This document shows positions 1 through 13,146 of a DNA stretch of 64,000 bases, piece after piece. The position numbers and the translations under genes were made by a program. The notes below the pieces were generated by a model. That model did not search any database. It saw nothing but the letters and a program-made list of their open reading frames with translations, and was not told the DNA's origin. How positions within the stretch are numbered: the stretch's first letter is position 1; each line of letters starts with the position of its first letter. Origin of the DNA: Earliella scabrosa (lineage: Eukaryota; Basidiomycota; Agaricomycetes; Polyporales; Polyporaceae); the NCBI GenBank assembly GCA_022605405.1, contig JABYQQ010000003.1, positions 1,798,001-1,862,000 of the forward strand, written 5' to 3'.

Positions 1-237
1 CGGAGGCGCCCGTCGCATGGACCCCGTCGACTTGTCAAGCCGGCGGGGACAACTGCCTTGCAAGGAAATAGGCCCAAGCCAGAAATCCTCCTCCTCTCAC
101 CAGCTGCTACTGTCCACTACCGTCGCGCTTTCTCTTCTTTCCTCCACCACACCTCTCCGTCCTCGCTCCCTCCCCCCTTCTCTCCCTCTTCTGATCCACC
201 ACGCTCGGCGTCCCCACGCAGGGGCTCTCCTCCTACG
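1..237. promoter_or_regulatory. 5' flank of the hybrid histidine kinase gene
   Basis: This stretch is rich in C and T tracts, for example the TCCTCC and CTCCCTCCCC runs between about 85 and 235. That is typical of fungal promoter or 5' UTR sequence just before a start codon. The reading frame of the downstream first exon stays open through much of it but holds no upstream in-frame ATG. I therefore read it as untranslated leader or promoter rather than coding sequence. Confidence 0.5.
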
Positions 238-3200
238 ATGCGCCGCAAATACGCGCAACCCGCCCTTCCGACCCTCTATTTCAAGGATGGCATCCTCTCC
301 GTCCCAGGGTACACGTTCGAGAAGGTGCGTCTTCCCTCCTGGTCCCCGTCCTCGCTGATCACCCTCATTCCGACAATCTCCAGGCAGTACCATGGGAGGA
401 CACGGGCAGCATGACCCTCCTCGCGGAAGGCACCAATCTGCAAGACGGAACGAGCGTTCTTGCCAAGATCGTGCCCGCGCATTCGAACGCGTCGATGCTG
501 CTCGAGCGCGAAGCCCACATGTGAGTGCTTCTCGCCTGTTCCTGTGCGCTTGGTCCAGAACGATGCTCGGGTCGTCGTGTCGGGCTCTGTTCTGTCTTCG
601 ACCTCTGGCGGAGCGCCCATTATCGTGACTGCAATGCTCATGGCGTGCATATATGCAGTTTGGAGAAGATGTCGACGTCCCCCGAGTCCTCGAGCACGAC
701 CCTGCGCATGATCGATTTCTTCACGATCCCCAAGTCAAACGGCGACTGCGTTGTCCTCCTCCTCTTCCACCCCGGCCTCAACATCCTCGGCCGTTACTTC
801 CCTCCCGCAAAGGTCAACAACCTGCTCTTCGGCGACATCTCGCGCGCTCGGCCTGCACCCAGTCACCGGGACATCTTCATGTCCGGCGTGGAAGAGCCGT
901 ACATGATGGAGGAGATGGAGGCCATCGAGATTATGGATCTGGCGACGTTCCTCGAGTTCGCCATCCAGGCGACGCATTGTTTGGAGATGATGCACAGGAA
1001 CGGGCTCATACACAGAGAGGTGCGCGCGAATGCCTTCCATCTCAATCATCACAGCGGCCTGGTACGCGTGGTGCACTTTGGCAACCGTGCGGTCTCGCTG
1101 GAGCAATTCGGTGTTCCCTCCGAGTACGTGCTCAAAGCGGATGCATTTGAGGAGGTGCAGAAGCTCAAGGTCAAGGAGGCGCTATGCTATTTCGCGCCGG
1201 AGCAAACAGGCAGCATGGAAAACCTCGCGGAGGATCACAGGACCGACCTGTACTCGCTCGGGATCATGTTCTGGACGCTCCTGGTCGGTCGAGGTACTCT
1301 ACCCTTCGAGGGCGGCCCTCTAGAGCTGCTACACGCCGTGGTCCAGAAGAGGCCCATGCCCGTGCACGAAGTTCGCCGTGATATCCCGCAAGTTCTGGCC
1401 ATGATCATCGAGAAATTGCTCAGCAAATCCCCTGACGCACGCTATCAGAGCGCGTACGGGCTTAAGCAGGACTTGATCGAGTGCCAGCGGCGACTGCTAG
1501 CAGCGGTAGCGCTCTCCTCGGACGAGCCCACGGAGCTGATCCCGTACTTTGACATTGCCGCGGAGGACCGGTGCATGGAGTTTACGATCCCTAGCCCACT
1601 TTTCGGCCGTGACAAGGAGCTCGAGACCATCCGCAACATTATCCGACACACGTCAACTAGCTACTCGCGACAAATCTCGACTTCGCGGGGCTCGTTTGTC
1701 ATGAGCTCGAATGGCTCGGGCGCTACGAGCACCGTGGGCACTGGCGAGGACCCGAGCGACTCGATGTCATCAAAGAGCGAGGCGTCCGGACAAATGGCGA
1801 TGTCGCCCGACTCGCCCGGCTCGAAGGTGTCTTCCATTGAGAACAACACCGGCGGCGCCGGCTCTGGGACTGGTACTGTCGCTTCGAGCTCGACAATCCC
1901 GACTAGCGATGGTTTGAGAAGAGTGGCGTTGGCCCCGTCGCAGAGCCGAATAAGGACCCATGCCGCGATTATCCTTGGGCCCCCAGGGTAGGGTTTATGT
2001 AGTTCGGTAAAGGATCGACGCTAACAATGCTTTGTAGGGCTGGTAAGAGCTCGCTTATCCTCGCGCAGCAGGCCAAGTGGAGATGTACGTATCACGCGCT
2101 CAGTAGCTCGAGCGTCGTCTGACATGTTATCGCTGTACAGCGCACGGGCTATGGGGGCAAGCAAAGTTCTCGGAAGTAGAACCTGGCCCGTTTGCGTCAC
2201 TTGTGAGTAGACCAAAGGTAGGGTGGAAGTACTCAACTGACATGAGTGCAGCTGGCGTGTTTATCGCACGTCCTTCGACAACTGATCGTCTTCCATTCGG
2301 ACCTCCACCGCTTCGTCACCGATCTCAAGCAACGGCTCGGTCCTCAGTTGCAGAACGTGCCGCTCCTGTACGAGGGGGCTCCAGAGCTGAAGACGATATT
2401 CTCCCTGTTCGACTTGACTATCGATACACCTCAGGAAGTTCTAGAGACGAATGAGCTCCCGGCACGCTTCCAGTCCCTTGTCGAGAACGTCTTCTCGGTG
2501 CTCTCCGAGATCCGATTGTTCGCACTCTTTCTGGACGACCTGCACGAGGCTCCTGACTCGTTAGTATTTGCGTTGGACCTACGCTGTTGCATCCTGACTC
2601 CTTTGGTACAGCTCCCTCGACCTCATCAATGCATTAGTGAACTCGCGGACACGTCTTGTACGCCACCTCTACTGGTCTCGAAGTTGACCTTACAGCTCAC
2701 GTCACTCTAGCTTATCTTTGGGACCGTTCGATCAGATAGACCGTAAGAGACTTCATCGACATGTCTCCTACAACATTCTAATGTCCGTGTCCAGTGAGAG
2801 ACTAGACAGGATTCGTCAAACGTTTTCGTCAAAATCAACCACCTGGATCACGCTCGAACCTCTAGGCTATCCCGCCATCTCGACGCTTGTGGCACGGACG
2901 CTCCACCGCCCGAAGGAGGACGTCGCGCACCTCGCCCGCATCATTCATGGCTCGTCCGAAGGCAATCCGTTTTCGGCAAGGAGCATTCTTTCAACGCTCC
3001 ACCGGCAGCGGCAGGTGTGTGGTCAAGCTTTTGTTCCGCTAGGCTTCGTTCATCGATGTTCTCGCCCACGCGCAGATATGGTACGATTGGGACAGGAATA
3101 ACTGGCAGTAAGCGTCCTCTTCATCCCGTGTCCGCGCACAAGCGCAAGCACTGAGGCGAGGGGCCATGCGCAGGTTCGACATCTCCGCCATTGAGAAGAC

Positions 3201-6200
3201 GCTGTTCGACAAGAAGGTTGCTGCTGCGCCCGGGGACCTCAACTTCCTGGTGAACCACCTGCGCGAGCTCCCCGAGGACGCGAGGAAGTTTGTGATCTGG
3301 GCATCGTTCTTCGGGCCAACGTGAGTCTCTCGTCGCGGACGGCTTGTGACACGACTCGCTCATGCGTGAAGTCACGGCAGCTTCAAGGTGACGGAGGTCG
3401 CGCTGCTCATGGACTGGGACGACTCGGGCGAGAGCAGCGGGAGCGGGACGGAAGAGGAGCAGAAGGACATGTGGAACGTTTCCAAGGCGGTCAGCACGCT
3501 CAAGGAGAGCACGACCGGCACCAGGCGCTCCATCCGCGGGCTGCAGACCGCTATCATGGAAGGTTGGCTCATTCAGCGGGCACGGGACATGTGCAGCTTC
3601 TCGCATGACAGGTATCGTCAGGCGGCGCAGGCAGAGGCGGAGAGCCAGCCCAACGAGACGATCGCGAAGATGTCGTTCCGGGTGAGTGCTTGTCCGCTGA
3701 CAGTGCTGGTGTGCGGTGCTGATTGTTGTTACCTGCTCGGCCCCAGATCATACTGATGATGCTGCACGAGTCGACTACTCCTGATACGTACCGCATCGCG
3801 GAGCATGCGAAACGGTGAGTCGCTTCTGTGGCAATGGGTGGACTGCATCTGAGGGCGTTCGGCAGGTGTTTGCCTCTTCTCCGCGAATACTCCAAGCGGG
3901 ATGAGCTGCTGGAGATGTCAATTGAGGCCGGCGACTCCGCTCGGGCTCGCGGCGCCCACGAGGTTTGTGGTTCCGTTCATCGAAGTGGATATCAGACATT
4001 CATCGAGCGGACGTCTAGCTCGCGCTTCAATCGTACATGAACGCACGGTCGCTATTGGACGAGAACTCGTGGAAGACGGACCCCGTGCGAACGGCGCAGA
4101 TCTATATCCGGCTAGCAGAGTGCGTCCATCCTGCTTACGGCTCGCTGGCTCCGTTCGAAGACTGACGTTTTGACGTTGTGCGCGCGCGCGTAGGCTGTAC
4201 ACATGGAAGTCAGAGTTCACGCTGTCTGACAATCTGCTGCAGGAATGCATACTCCGGTGCGAGCATCCCGAGGAGAAGGCGCGCCTGCTCCGCCTCCGCT
4301 CGCGGAACCACTGGATGCGCGGCAATTACACGGCGGCGCTGAATGACAACACGCTGGGCCTGCATCTGCTCGGGGTGGACGTGAATGCGGCGCCGACCCG
4401 ACGGGAGGCGGACATTATGTTTGAGCAGGTCAAGAACGAGATTCTGGCGGTCGGCTTCGACGACATCCTGTCCATCCCTCGAGCACGCGACAGCCGCACC
4501 GATCTGGCTATTGCGTTGCTGAACGATGCGGGTAAGTGGCGCGAGACGCGTGCTAGGCTCGATCTGATGCGCAAGGTTACGTCAGGTACGAACGCGTATT
4601 GGAGCACGGGCGAGGGCTTCGCGGACGTTATAGGGCTGACGGTGAGCAAGCTTCCTCCTGGAGCCCCTCTGGACGAGTGCTGACGGGCAGCCTGCCTGCA
4701 GACCATACAGCTCGCATTGCGGTAAGCGAGCGACCGTGTCTGCGCCGTCCCTTTGCTCTTCGGCACTGACCGTGACTTGATCTGCGCAGAGCCGGAATGT
4801 GCCCGGGGACGGCCCTCGGCTTCTTTTGGGCTCTTGGAGGTAACGTCACGCAGAGTTCCGTCTGCGCCTGTGCTCGCTGACGAGGCGAGTACTTATATAG
4901 CGGCGGCCGAACGGCGAGAGCTGTTCCGCTTCTCTGCTGACCTGGGCAAGCTGGCGCTACGCATCGCGGACCAGTACGGGACGAGCTTCGAGAAGTGGTG
5001 AGTAAGGGCTCTCGGCCTGACTTGTCTCCACCGTTACTCAGCACGGCGGGATTATGTGGTTCCACAGCCGCGCGTTGCTGTTGTTCTCTACCATGGTGTC
5101 CGGGTTCGACAATGTGCACATTCGGGCGAACATCCCACGGCTCGAGGAGGCGATCAAGTACGGCCAGAGTGCGGGCGACAGGTGGGGCTGCTTTCTGTCC
5201 TGTCATGGCGACTGCGGCTGGGAGCGGGCTGACGTTTTGTTTGCGCTAGGATATACACGAGTTTCGCCACAGCCCACTTGATCGTCACGAGGCTATACGT
5301 TGGAGACCACCGTAAGGCAGTCACGTAGATATCTGGCTGAAAGTTGCTGATGGATCTGGCAGTGAGCGAGCTCGTCGTGTCGGCCGAGGAGGTGCGTACC
5401 GTGCGTGCCACCGGCGCAGCTTACAGCCGTTGACTGGTCCTTTAGGCCCTCTCCGACATCACCCTATGGGCGCCTAGTGGCGACATCTCGATTTTGGCTC
5501 AAGGCACGCTGAACTGCATCCGCGCGCTGGGTGGATACACGCTCGCCCAGTCGGCTGATACGGCGTTCGACACGGAGACGTTCAAGGAGTCGGAGTATCT
5601 CGCCCAGTTGGACGCGCTCGGGCACATGAAGGTCGCGATGAACTGGTACAACGCGTTCAAGGTCGTCGGCCTGTTCTGCCTGGGTTTTGTGGAGGAAGCG
5701 GCGGACCTTGGCTTTTATGTGTACGAGACGCGGGACAGCAACCCCAAGTGAGTGCGCTGTGATTGCTTGCCCGTGGGAGATTGTGGGAGATGATGGGCTA
5801 ACGGGCGTCTTAGCCACCGACATACCCGTTATGCGCTCTTCTTCCATTCGTTGGCGTTGATCCACCGCATTCGGAAGGGCGGTCTGTCCAATGAGGACCG
5901 TATGCGGTACTTCAAGCAGATCGAGACGAACCAGTCGTACATTCGGAAGTGGGTATCCGTGGGCGCGTATGTGTGCGTATGGCTTGAGAGCTGACTGGGT
6001 CCTATGCAGGTGGTTATCTCCGAGTCCGGTCAACACGAGTACCTGGGTTGCACTCATTGTACGTGTTTGGCTGCTCCTACCGGCAGACTCCATGTTGATA
6101 TGTCGCGTAGGACGCGGAGATGGCGTCGTTGACGAATAATCCCGATGCCTTCAAGCTGTACGATGTAGCGGTCAAGTGGGTTGTTGTATGCAGCCACCTG

Positions 6201-9200
6201 TTTGGGATTCTCACCTGGTTTTGTAGGCTCGCTGTGAACAACGATTGGTTGCTCGAGGGCGGATGGGGCCTGTACCTGGTGAGAAGGTTCCCATAGGCCA
6301 CTCTGCCGGGATGCTGACCTCGGGTGCAGCAAGGATCGCACTTTGTGAGATGTGGCGTTGAGGGCCTTGGCAGCGAGCTGCAGCGGCGTGGTATTTCACG
6401 GCAAGCGCAGTGGGGTGCTCGCGGTCTTGTGTATGTTTCGTACACTCCACGGAACGTTTCGATGAGTGACTGACGTTGTTTCATAGCAACTACTTGTCAT
6501 CGCTGTTGGAGACGCGCTCCCAACCCCTGCCTCTCAAGCGACACATATTCTCTGCCGACGTCGCGGTCCAGACGGACAGCGTCGTCATCACCTCGCAGTC
6601 TTCGCTGCAAGGACCATTCGAGCGGACGAGCCTTGATGCGAGCGAGGAGGAGCAGATCTCTTCCCTCACCGCCGCCGATCTTGCCTCGATCCTCAAATGG
6701 AGTAAGGAGATCTCCGGCGACATCAACTTGTCTATGGCTCTCCAGCGGTTGACTGAGATTGCAACCGGTATGTAGCTAGGTTACTCGACGGTAGGAGCGG
6801 TTTGCTGATGTCACTGATCATGCAGAGATCTCGGTCAGTCAAAGCACTTGTGTAGTCATTGCCCGCGAGGCTGGCGACTACACGGTAGCGACAAGTATGA
6901 ACCCACCAGACGCGTGCAAGGTCCATGAGTAGGTGATATACCCGTTCAAGCTCGACGGTCCCCTGACGATCTCTACTAGGAACCCGTTGCCTATTCGCTC
7001 TATCTCGGATCCTCTGCGGCGGACGATCATCCAGCATGGTACGTGAGCTCCACTCCAGCGTCTGGATCTTGTGACGCTCAATCGTGAGTAGCGCTGAATA
7101 CCAAGGAGCGTGTGTACTACGAGGACATCGCGTCTGAGCCTCGCTTCGCATCGGAGGCGCAGCTGAGTCCGCATCGCTCGGTCATATGCATCCCCATCTT
7201 CAGCAATCGGGGCCAGACATTCGGGGCGGTCTACCTGGCGTCGAAATACGCATTCTCGCCGAACGTTGTGACGATGTTGACGCTGCTGTGTCAGCAAGCA
7301 AGTATCGGGATCTCGAACGCGCTTTTGTTCCGGTCTGTGCAGGCTGGGACGAAGGAGAACTTGAAAATGATCTCGGCTCAACGGGATGCGTTGGAGGCTG
7401 CTAGGAAGAGTCGTGAAGATGCCCTCAAGGCGACAAAGGTGGAGTCCGCCTTGTATCGTCGATTAGTGTGTGAGGTGCTTAACGTGCCTCGATAGATTAA
7501 GAGCAACTTCCTCGCTTCTATGAGTCACGAACTTCGGACTCCATTCAGGTACGGTTCCCTGAGCATTTGAGATAGGCCGTGCTAACGTTCATGCAGTTCG
7601 TTCTATGGTCTTCTGGACATCTTGAGTGGAACGGAGCTCAATGCGGGTCAGCGGGAAATTGGTGAGGAACATTCTTTACATGAGCTAAATGCGACAGCTG
7701 AATTTGGCGATTAGTTGCTACGGCAAAGCAATCCTGCGAGCTACTGCTGAAGGTGCGACTATATATCAATAGCGCCATCTCGAGGCTAAAGATCTGCTTC
7801 AGATCATCGACTCCATATTGGACTATAGCAAGCTGGAAGCAGACGGTGAGGTTGACGCAGCGGGTACTTAGAACTATATGCTGATTGTCCGCTATAGCTG
7901 TCAAGCTCGAGTACTCTGGCTTCTCTGTGGAGAACCTGCTCGCTGTACGTTCTCTGACGGTATACTTCGACGAGCGCCATCCCTAACGCCTTCTGACCAG
8001 GATTGCATGGAGCTTCTCCTCCCAATGGCTGCCAGGAAGCTCGATCTCTCTTTCAACATTGAGTCTACCGTACCTCCTTGTAAGTCGCTACACCCACTCG
8101 TTTTACTTTCACAATACCGACCGGATCGCAATATTCACAGGGGTCAAGGCAGACTACGCTCGCATTCGTCAAGGTATGTATCAATGGCTTACATTGCGAT
8201 CCGTAGCTGACTGCGGTTCAGTGCTCATGAACCTGATTGGCAATGCCGTAAAGTTTACTGCGAATGGTTCCGTTCGTGTGACGTGTGCGGTCGACTGGAG
8301 TGCCCCGAGGACAGCAACAGACGTCTCCCTGAAGTTCTCCATTCAGTATGTTGGATAGCAACGTCACATGTTCGTTATCGCTGACCGCTTTCCTAGGGAC
8401 ACTGGTATCGGTCTGAGCGCATCGTATGTATACTTTCTCTCGCTCGACGCGCAAGAGCCACTGTTGACATTCTTTACTCAGTGACGTCGACCAGCTATTT
8501 GTTCCTTTCCAGCAGGCGGACAACTCATCAACACGTCGTTTCGGCGGCACTGGCCTTGGCTTGTCCATCTCGCGACAGTTGGTGAAGTTGATGGGAGGCG
8601 TCATTGGTGTTCAGTCTGAACTTGGTGTCGGCTCTACGTTCTGGTTTACGATTCCAGTCAAAATCTTTGAGTCTGAGGAGTCGCAGCAGGTCAGTCATCC
8701 CTTCACGTACTTTCACTCACCCTCATCTCATCTCCGACGACTTGTAGGCCCTGGCCGAGGTCGACAGGCTACGGTCACACTTGATGAAACCGCAGCCACT
8801 CCGGATACTCGTCAGCTCTGGGTCGTCGACTACCCTCGCAATGTTGAGCACCATGCTGGACGGGTTCAGTGTGATTGCTGTCTCATCTATCCACGAAGCA
8901 GAACAACACCTGCGGAGTTCCGAATTTGTGTCTCAACAGCTGGACTTCGTGTTGCTCGACGACCAGTCGGAAACTCGGGCCGACGATCTGGCGCGGGTAC
9001 TGCGGACACTGCCCTATCCCTCACTGAGGGACACGAAGATCATCCACCTGTTCACGCCCACGACAGATAACCTTGCAGGCGCCCCGATGCTCAGGAACGA
9101 TATGGAGACTGTCCCTGGCATTGTCCGGATGACCAAGCCTCCTCGTCAACTGAAACTGCTTCAGACGCTTGCGGGCCTTAAGAACGTACTTGATCAAGTG

Positions 9201-9905
9201 CCAACGAAGCCTATCGTCAACGCGTCGGAGCTTCGGGAGGAGGAGGCACTAGCGCAGCGCACACTCTTCGGCAATGTTCTCGTGGCCGAAGACAACCCCG
9301 TGGCACAGAAGCTCCTCGTCAAGCAGCTCGAGCGGTACGATCTCAATGTCATAGCGACGTCTAATGGAGAGGAAGCCATAGCGGGTATGTGTTATGTTAT
9401 CTTCACGCAGGTTCATGTGTCTCATCTTGTGATAGAATGGGAGAGACACGAGCCAGGATACTTCAGTGTTGCCCTGTTCGATCATCGTAGGTTGTTCTTC
9501 TTCATTCATTATCTCATATCTCTGACATTTCACGCGCAGATATGCCCATATGTGACGGTGTGGAAGCTTGCAAACGATTACGCATCCTGGAAGGAAAACG
9601 GAAGGTGTCGATCTTACTGCCTAGTAAGTTCGTATGAAGCTATGATGCGCCACAAATCACCCTGACTTGTTTCATCGTAGTTGTCGCTCTGAGTGCGGAC
9701 TGCCAAGAGTCTACCAAGCAACTGTGTTTGAGCGCTGGAATGAATGGTTTCTTTAGTAAACCGCTGAAGAAGAGTGCGTTGTCATTCCTTGTCGCCCAGC
9801 ACGTTTCGCTGACGTCGTTCGACAGATGATCTACTGTCGCTACTTGGAATGTTCGGTCCCTCGATACCCATAACACGCTCCGAGCCGCCTCCCACACCGC
9901 CGTAG
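238..9905 (+). CDS. Group X-type hybrid histidine kinase (pseudokinase-AAA-GAF-HisKA-HATPase-REC)
   Basis: A multi-domain sensor that should autophosphorylate on His and pass phosphate to its own receiver and then to an HPt protein, as fungal Mak2/Phk1-type stress sensors do. Exon 1 (238-324), exon 2 (384-520) and exon 3 (659-1987) encode an STK-like domain ending in an [14 protein letters not shown] region. Catalytic Asp is absent in HRE (E195) and HFG (H214). The Walker A motif GPPGAGKS, split by an intron at 1988-2037, opens an AAA_16-type ATPase and a long helical middle. A GAF-like domain lies around 6.8-7.4 kb. The H-box is [12 protein letters not shown], with His codon 7526-7528. N and G boxes ([23 protein letters not shown]) follow at 8.2-8.6 kb. 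The C-terminal receiver has the ED pair, the phospho-Asp (9480-9482, DHHMP split by an intron) and Lys in FSKPLKK. A degenerate receiver precedes it. There are many small introns. The domain calls are firm; individual joins in the middle are less so. Confidence 0.92.
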
Positions 9906-10811
9906 TAGTTTGTGGACATACTACATCCTGTCGTTGTGCTATTCGTCGCATTGCTCTTACACCCTCCATGATCTTGCCTTGTACTCTATCGTATTCCCTC
10001 ATCTACTACAATATCCCTATGTATATTGCAACCCCTGGCAGCTCGAGTCGCATACATGTACCCGTTGTTCCGCATAGCGCATCTCCCTCCTGGTTATGCA
10101 TCTGTAGCCATGTACTACCTCATCTCATTGTTTACCCCCATACCACTCAGACACGGACACCCCTGTGGCAACGTAAAAGGATACAGAATATACACGCCTC
10201 TATAGACCGTCTCGCCCTCGTCTTTGCATCCTTATCTCGCGTGTGCTGTACGGTACTACAGACCATACCAGAACTCGCGACCGCCTCGTGGGAAGACCAG
10301 GAGGACTGAGTGCGCTCAGCTGTTAGGCTTCGTCATGCGTAGGGTAGTTGTCCGCCGTGTGGCGTCGACGTCAGGCTTCCATAAGCAAATGCCCATCATA
10401 GGAGATGACTCAAGTTGCGCGGAGCTCTCTCTTACTACTGTTTCTCCTATCATGTTCCCCCCGATCTTGACTTGTCTGCTGTCTTTTGTGACCCTGCGGA
10501 TGACGAGGAGACCAATGTTCGAGGCTTCATATCCCTGCTCACTTGTCTCTTGGCAAGCTACCAGCTCGAGCCTCCGGAAGCAACGCCCAAGAATCCCAGC
10601 CTACGCCTCTGGAGTAGCCTGTCGGTCCTACAACGCAGACCGTAGCGAGTATAGGCCCGTTCGACAGTACGTGAGCCGAGTCGTTAGTTCCGTATTCCGT
10701 TTCTCGGTTGACAGTTTGCTCCGCGGCCATCGGTCCCGTTTAGCTAGGATAGAGTGGGGATTAAAATTGGATTGTACAACTTTGACTATACTTGGTAGCG
10801 TAGCATTCTGC
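9906..10811. other. Convergent intergenic region (two 3' ends)
   Basis: This stretch lies between the stop codons of the convergent histidine kinase and MFS genes, so it should hold both 3' UTRs and terminators. It is comparatively AT-rich. Open frames here start only at TTG codons and show no recognisable protein features. I see no RNA gene or repeat. Confidence 0.6.
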
Positions 10812-13146
10812 TCATGCCGCAACATCATTCGCATTTTGATTCCCTTCCGTGTCAGGGCGCCGACCGCGGAAGTGGTCCACCATTCTCTTCAGCAGTGGCC
10901 GCTCTCCGAAGAAGCAGATCACGACGATGAGGCTGAGCACCACCATACCCAAATCAAACAGCGATAGTACCATCCATCCGCGGGAGACGTGGTCATATAG
11001 CTGGTTTCAGAGGGTTAACGTTAGCGGGCGTCCGGGAGTTGGCTAACAATCGCGAGAGGAACGCATACCTGTCCGCCGATGACTGGCCCAACTGGCGTGG
11101 CGATACACGGTGACACCCGTCAGCGAAGGTTCGGCAGATGTGTGTGAGCGACACTTACCGGCGGAACCAATCCCGTACGCCACGTTGAACGCACCATAGG
11201 AGTGGCCGTCTGCGGGGAAGCGTCGTGCGTGAGATCGTGCGTGCTCAGGATCCAAGTTTGAAACTTACACCCGACACCTGGCAGACTGTGCGTCACCGCG
11301 GCAAACTCGGTTGTGACCGGAGAGATGAGGGCCGCGGCGAAGAACACTGTGAGAAATGGTGAGCGTGCGTGCCAGGAAGGGTTAGGGCAAACTCACTAAG
11401 ACAACCAAACATGACGATGAAGTACGCCAACGGACCCTTGATGAAGATGAGGATCCAGAATGGGAAGGTGCCGATGATACAGATGAGGGTGCTGAAGGTC
11501 GTTCCGCGGGTGTCTGCCAACCATCCACTGAGTGGATTGGCTGAGGATGGGGAACGGTGAGGGATTTGAAATCACGCGTGATTGAATAATGGCTGAACGT
11601 ACATATGAGGGATGGCACAACTCCAGCGAGATATACAAGGCCGACCGCCCCCGCGCTGAGCCCATACGTGGATTGCAAGTAGAGAGGTATGACCGGCTCT
11701 TGGCTCGTGATGATGAGTCTACCATGCCTATGAGAGACGCGCAACCGATGGATGAGAGGGGGTAAACGCACCCATAAACAAGAGTCAGGAAGGAAGGAGC
11801 CATGGCACGTGAAGACTTCAGTAGCGTGAGCAGTAAACCCAAAATAGAGAGGCGAGGGGCGGGTTGGGTCTCGCCAGTGACTGTTGGGGCACGAGACGGT
11901 GCGCGTTCACTGGAGGCGTCTTGAACGACCGCCTCCTCGTCCACCGGCCGACTCGGAGTCGAGACTTGGGTGACTCGCGCCTCATTCTTCTCCGCATTGC
12001 CATCAGTGGCACCGTATGCACCGCCTCGTGAGGGTTTCTTGTTCTCTACTAAGCCCCTGAGCGCGCCGTCCCACTTGATTGCTTCGTGCCGTTCGATGAT
12101 CAGGAGACGGCAGATGAATTCAATTCCCGTGATGATGACACCGAAGATGAATGGGCCGCGAAAGCCAAATCGTTCATCAAGGGCACCTGAGACGGGAGGA
12201 CCAACGAGGTTCCTGCACGATACACGGGTCAGAGTATGCGGGATATTAGACGGAGCCACAGCTAACCCTAGAGACATGCCACCCATAACGAATCCAAGTT
12301 GTTCTGTGATATCCAGGTCATGCTAAGATACGCTTGCTCTTGTGAACGGAATACTCACTTCCAAGATTTGCCTCGGGGACTGTGTCGCAACTGAGTAGAG
12401 GTCAGCACGGGGTCAACGATCAGATGTAACAGAGGACCGCTCACACTAAAGCCAATCCAACGACCCAGATAACTGATGCGGCGAAGCCTTGCAAGACTCG
12501 GGCAAGAGCCATGACCCAATATGTTGGCGCCTCCATGAGCATGACTTGGGCAGCAATCAGGAAGATCTGTCCGCACAGCAGTGGAATCTTCCGATTCTTA
12601 TGTTTCTCGGATAGGTAGGCAATAGGCGGGGTCGCTGGGTGGGAGCGATGAATATGAGCGACTCCCGGGTGGTCTAGAAAACTCACCAACGACAAGTGCT
12701 GCGGACTGTGGTAAGAGTGAATGGTCAGTGGGGATGGCTAGTTGCTTCGAAAATGCTCTACTAACGTATGCAAACAGGAGCCAGCCGACCAAGCCCGAAA
12801 CTCCATCGTAGCCAAGGTGTTGCAGACGGAAAGGCACAATAGGCACGATCATGGAATACACGAGGATGTCAGTCGTGGTACCTGCGAGCATAAAAACGCA
12901 TGAGCATACGGAGTACATGTTCAAATCGTAGTCGTTACATACCTAGAGCCACGGCTGCAGTGCGTAGGAAGTCGGTAACAGTACGTCGCCTACGGAGAAT
13001 GCGTTGTGCGTACCGAGCGTGATGAACCAAATGGAACTCCTCCATCGCAATCCCCATGGACGGCGCGACGCCTTGTACTTGTCGTCATGAGCCTGGTCTG
13101 TGGTCACATTTGCCCCTTGTCCATCGGTGGCGACGTCGGAGGACAT
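10812..13146 (-). CDS. Major facilitator superfamily transporter (DHA1/vesicular-amine-like)
   Basis: A 12-TM secondary transporter, probably a proton-coupled drug or metabolite exporter; the substrate cannot be told. Translation starts MSSDVATDG with a hydrophilic, Lys/Asp-rich N-terminus. TM1 (after SSIWFITL) runs into GTTTDILVYSMIVPIVPF, the pattern seen in VMAT/DHA1 family members. The loop 2-3 motif region reads YLSEKHKNRKIPLL, followed by RVLQGFAASVIWVVG and NLVGPPVSGALDERFG (TM5 motif C region). A hydrophilic central loop of roughly 75 residues, rich in Ser, Glu and Pro, separates the two halves. The second half has LADTRGTTF as its loop 8-9 motif. The C-terminus, just after TM12, is RPLLKRMVDHFRGRRPD. 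At least eight short introns interrupt it. The gene is divergent from the acetyl-CoA transporter gene. Confidence 0.85.

Noticed and set aside
10224..10967. 247-codon open frame on the plus strand
   Set aside because: It starts at TTG, overlaps the MFS C-terminus on the other strand and shows no domain.
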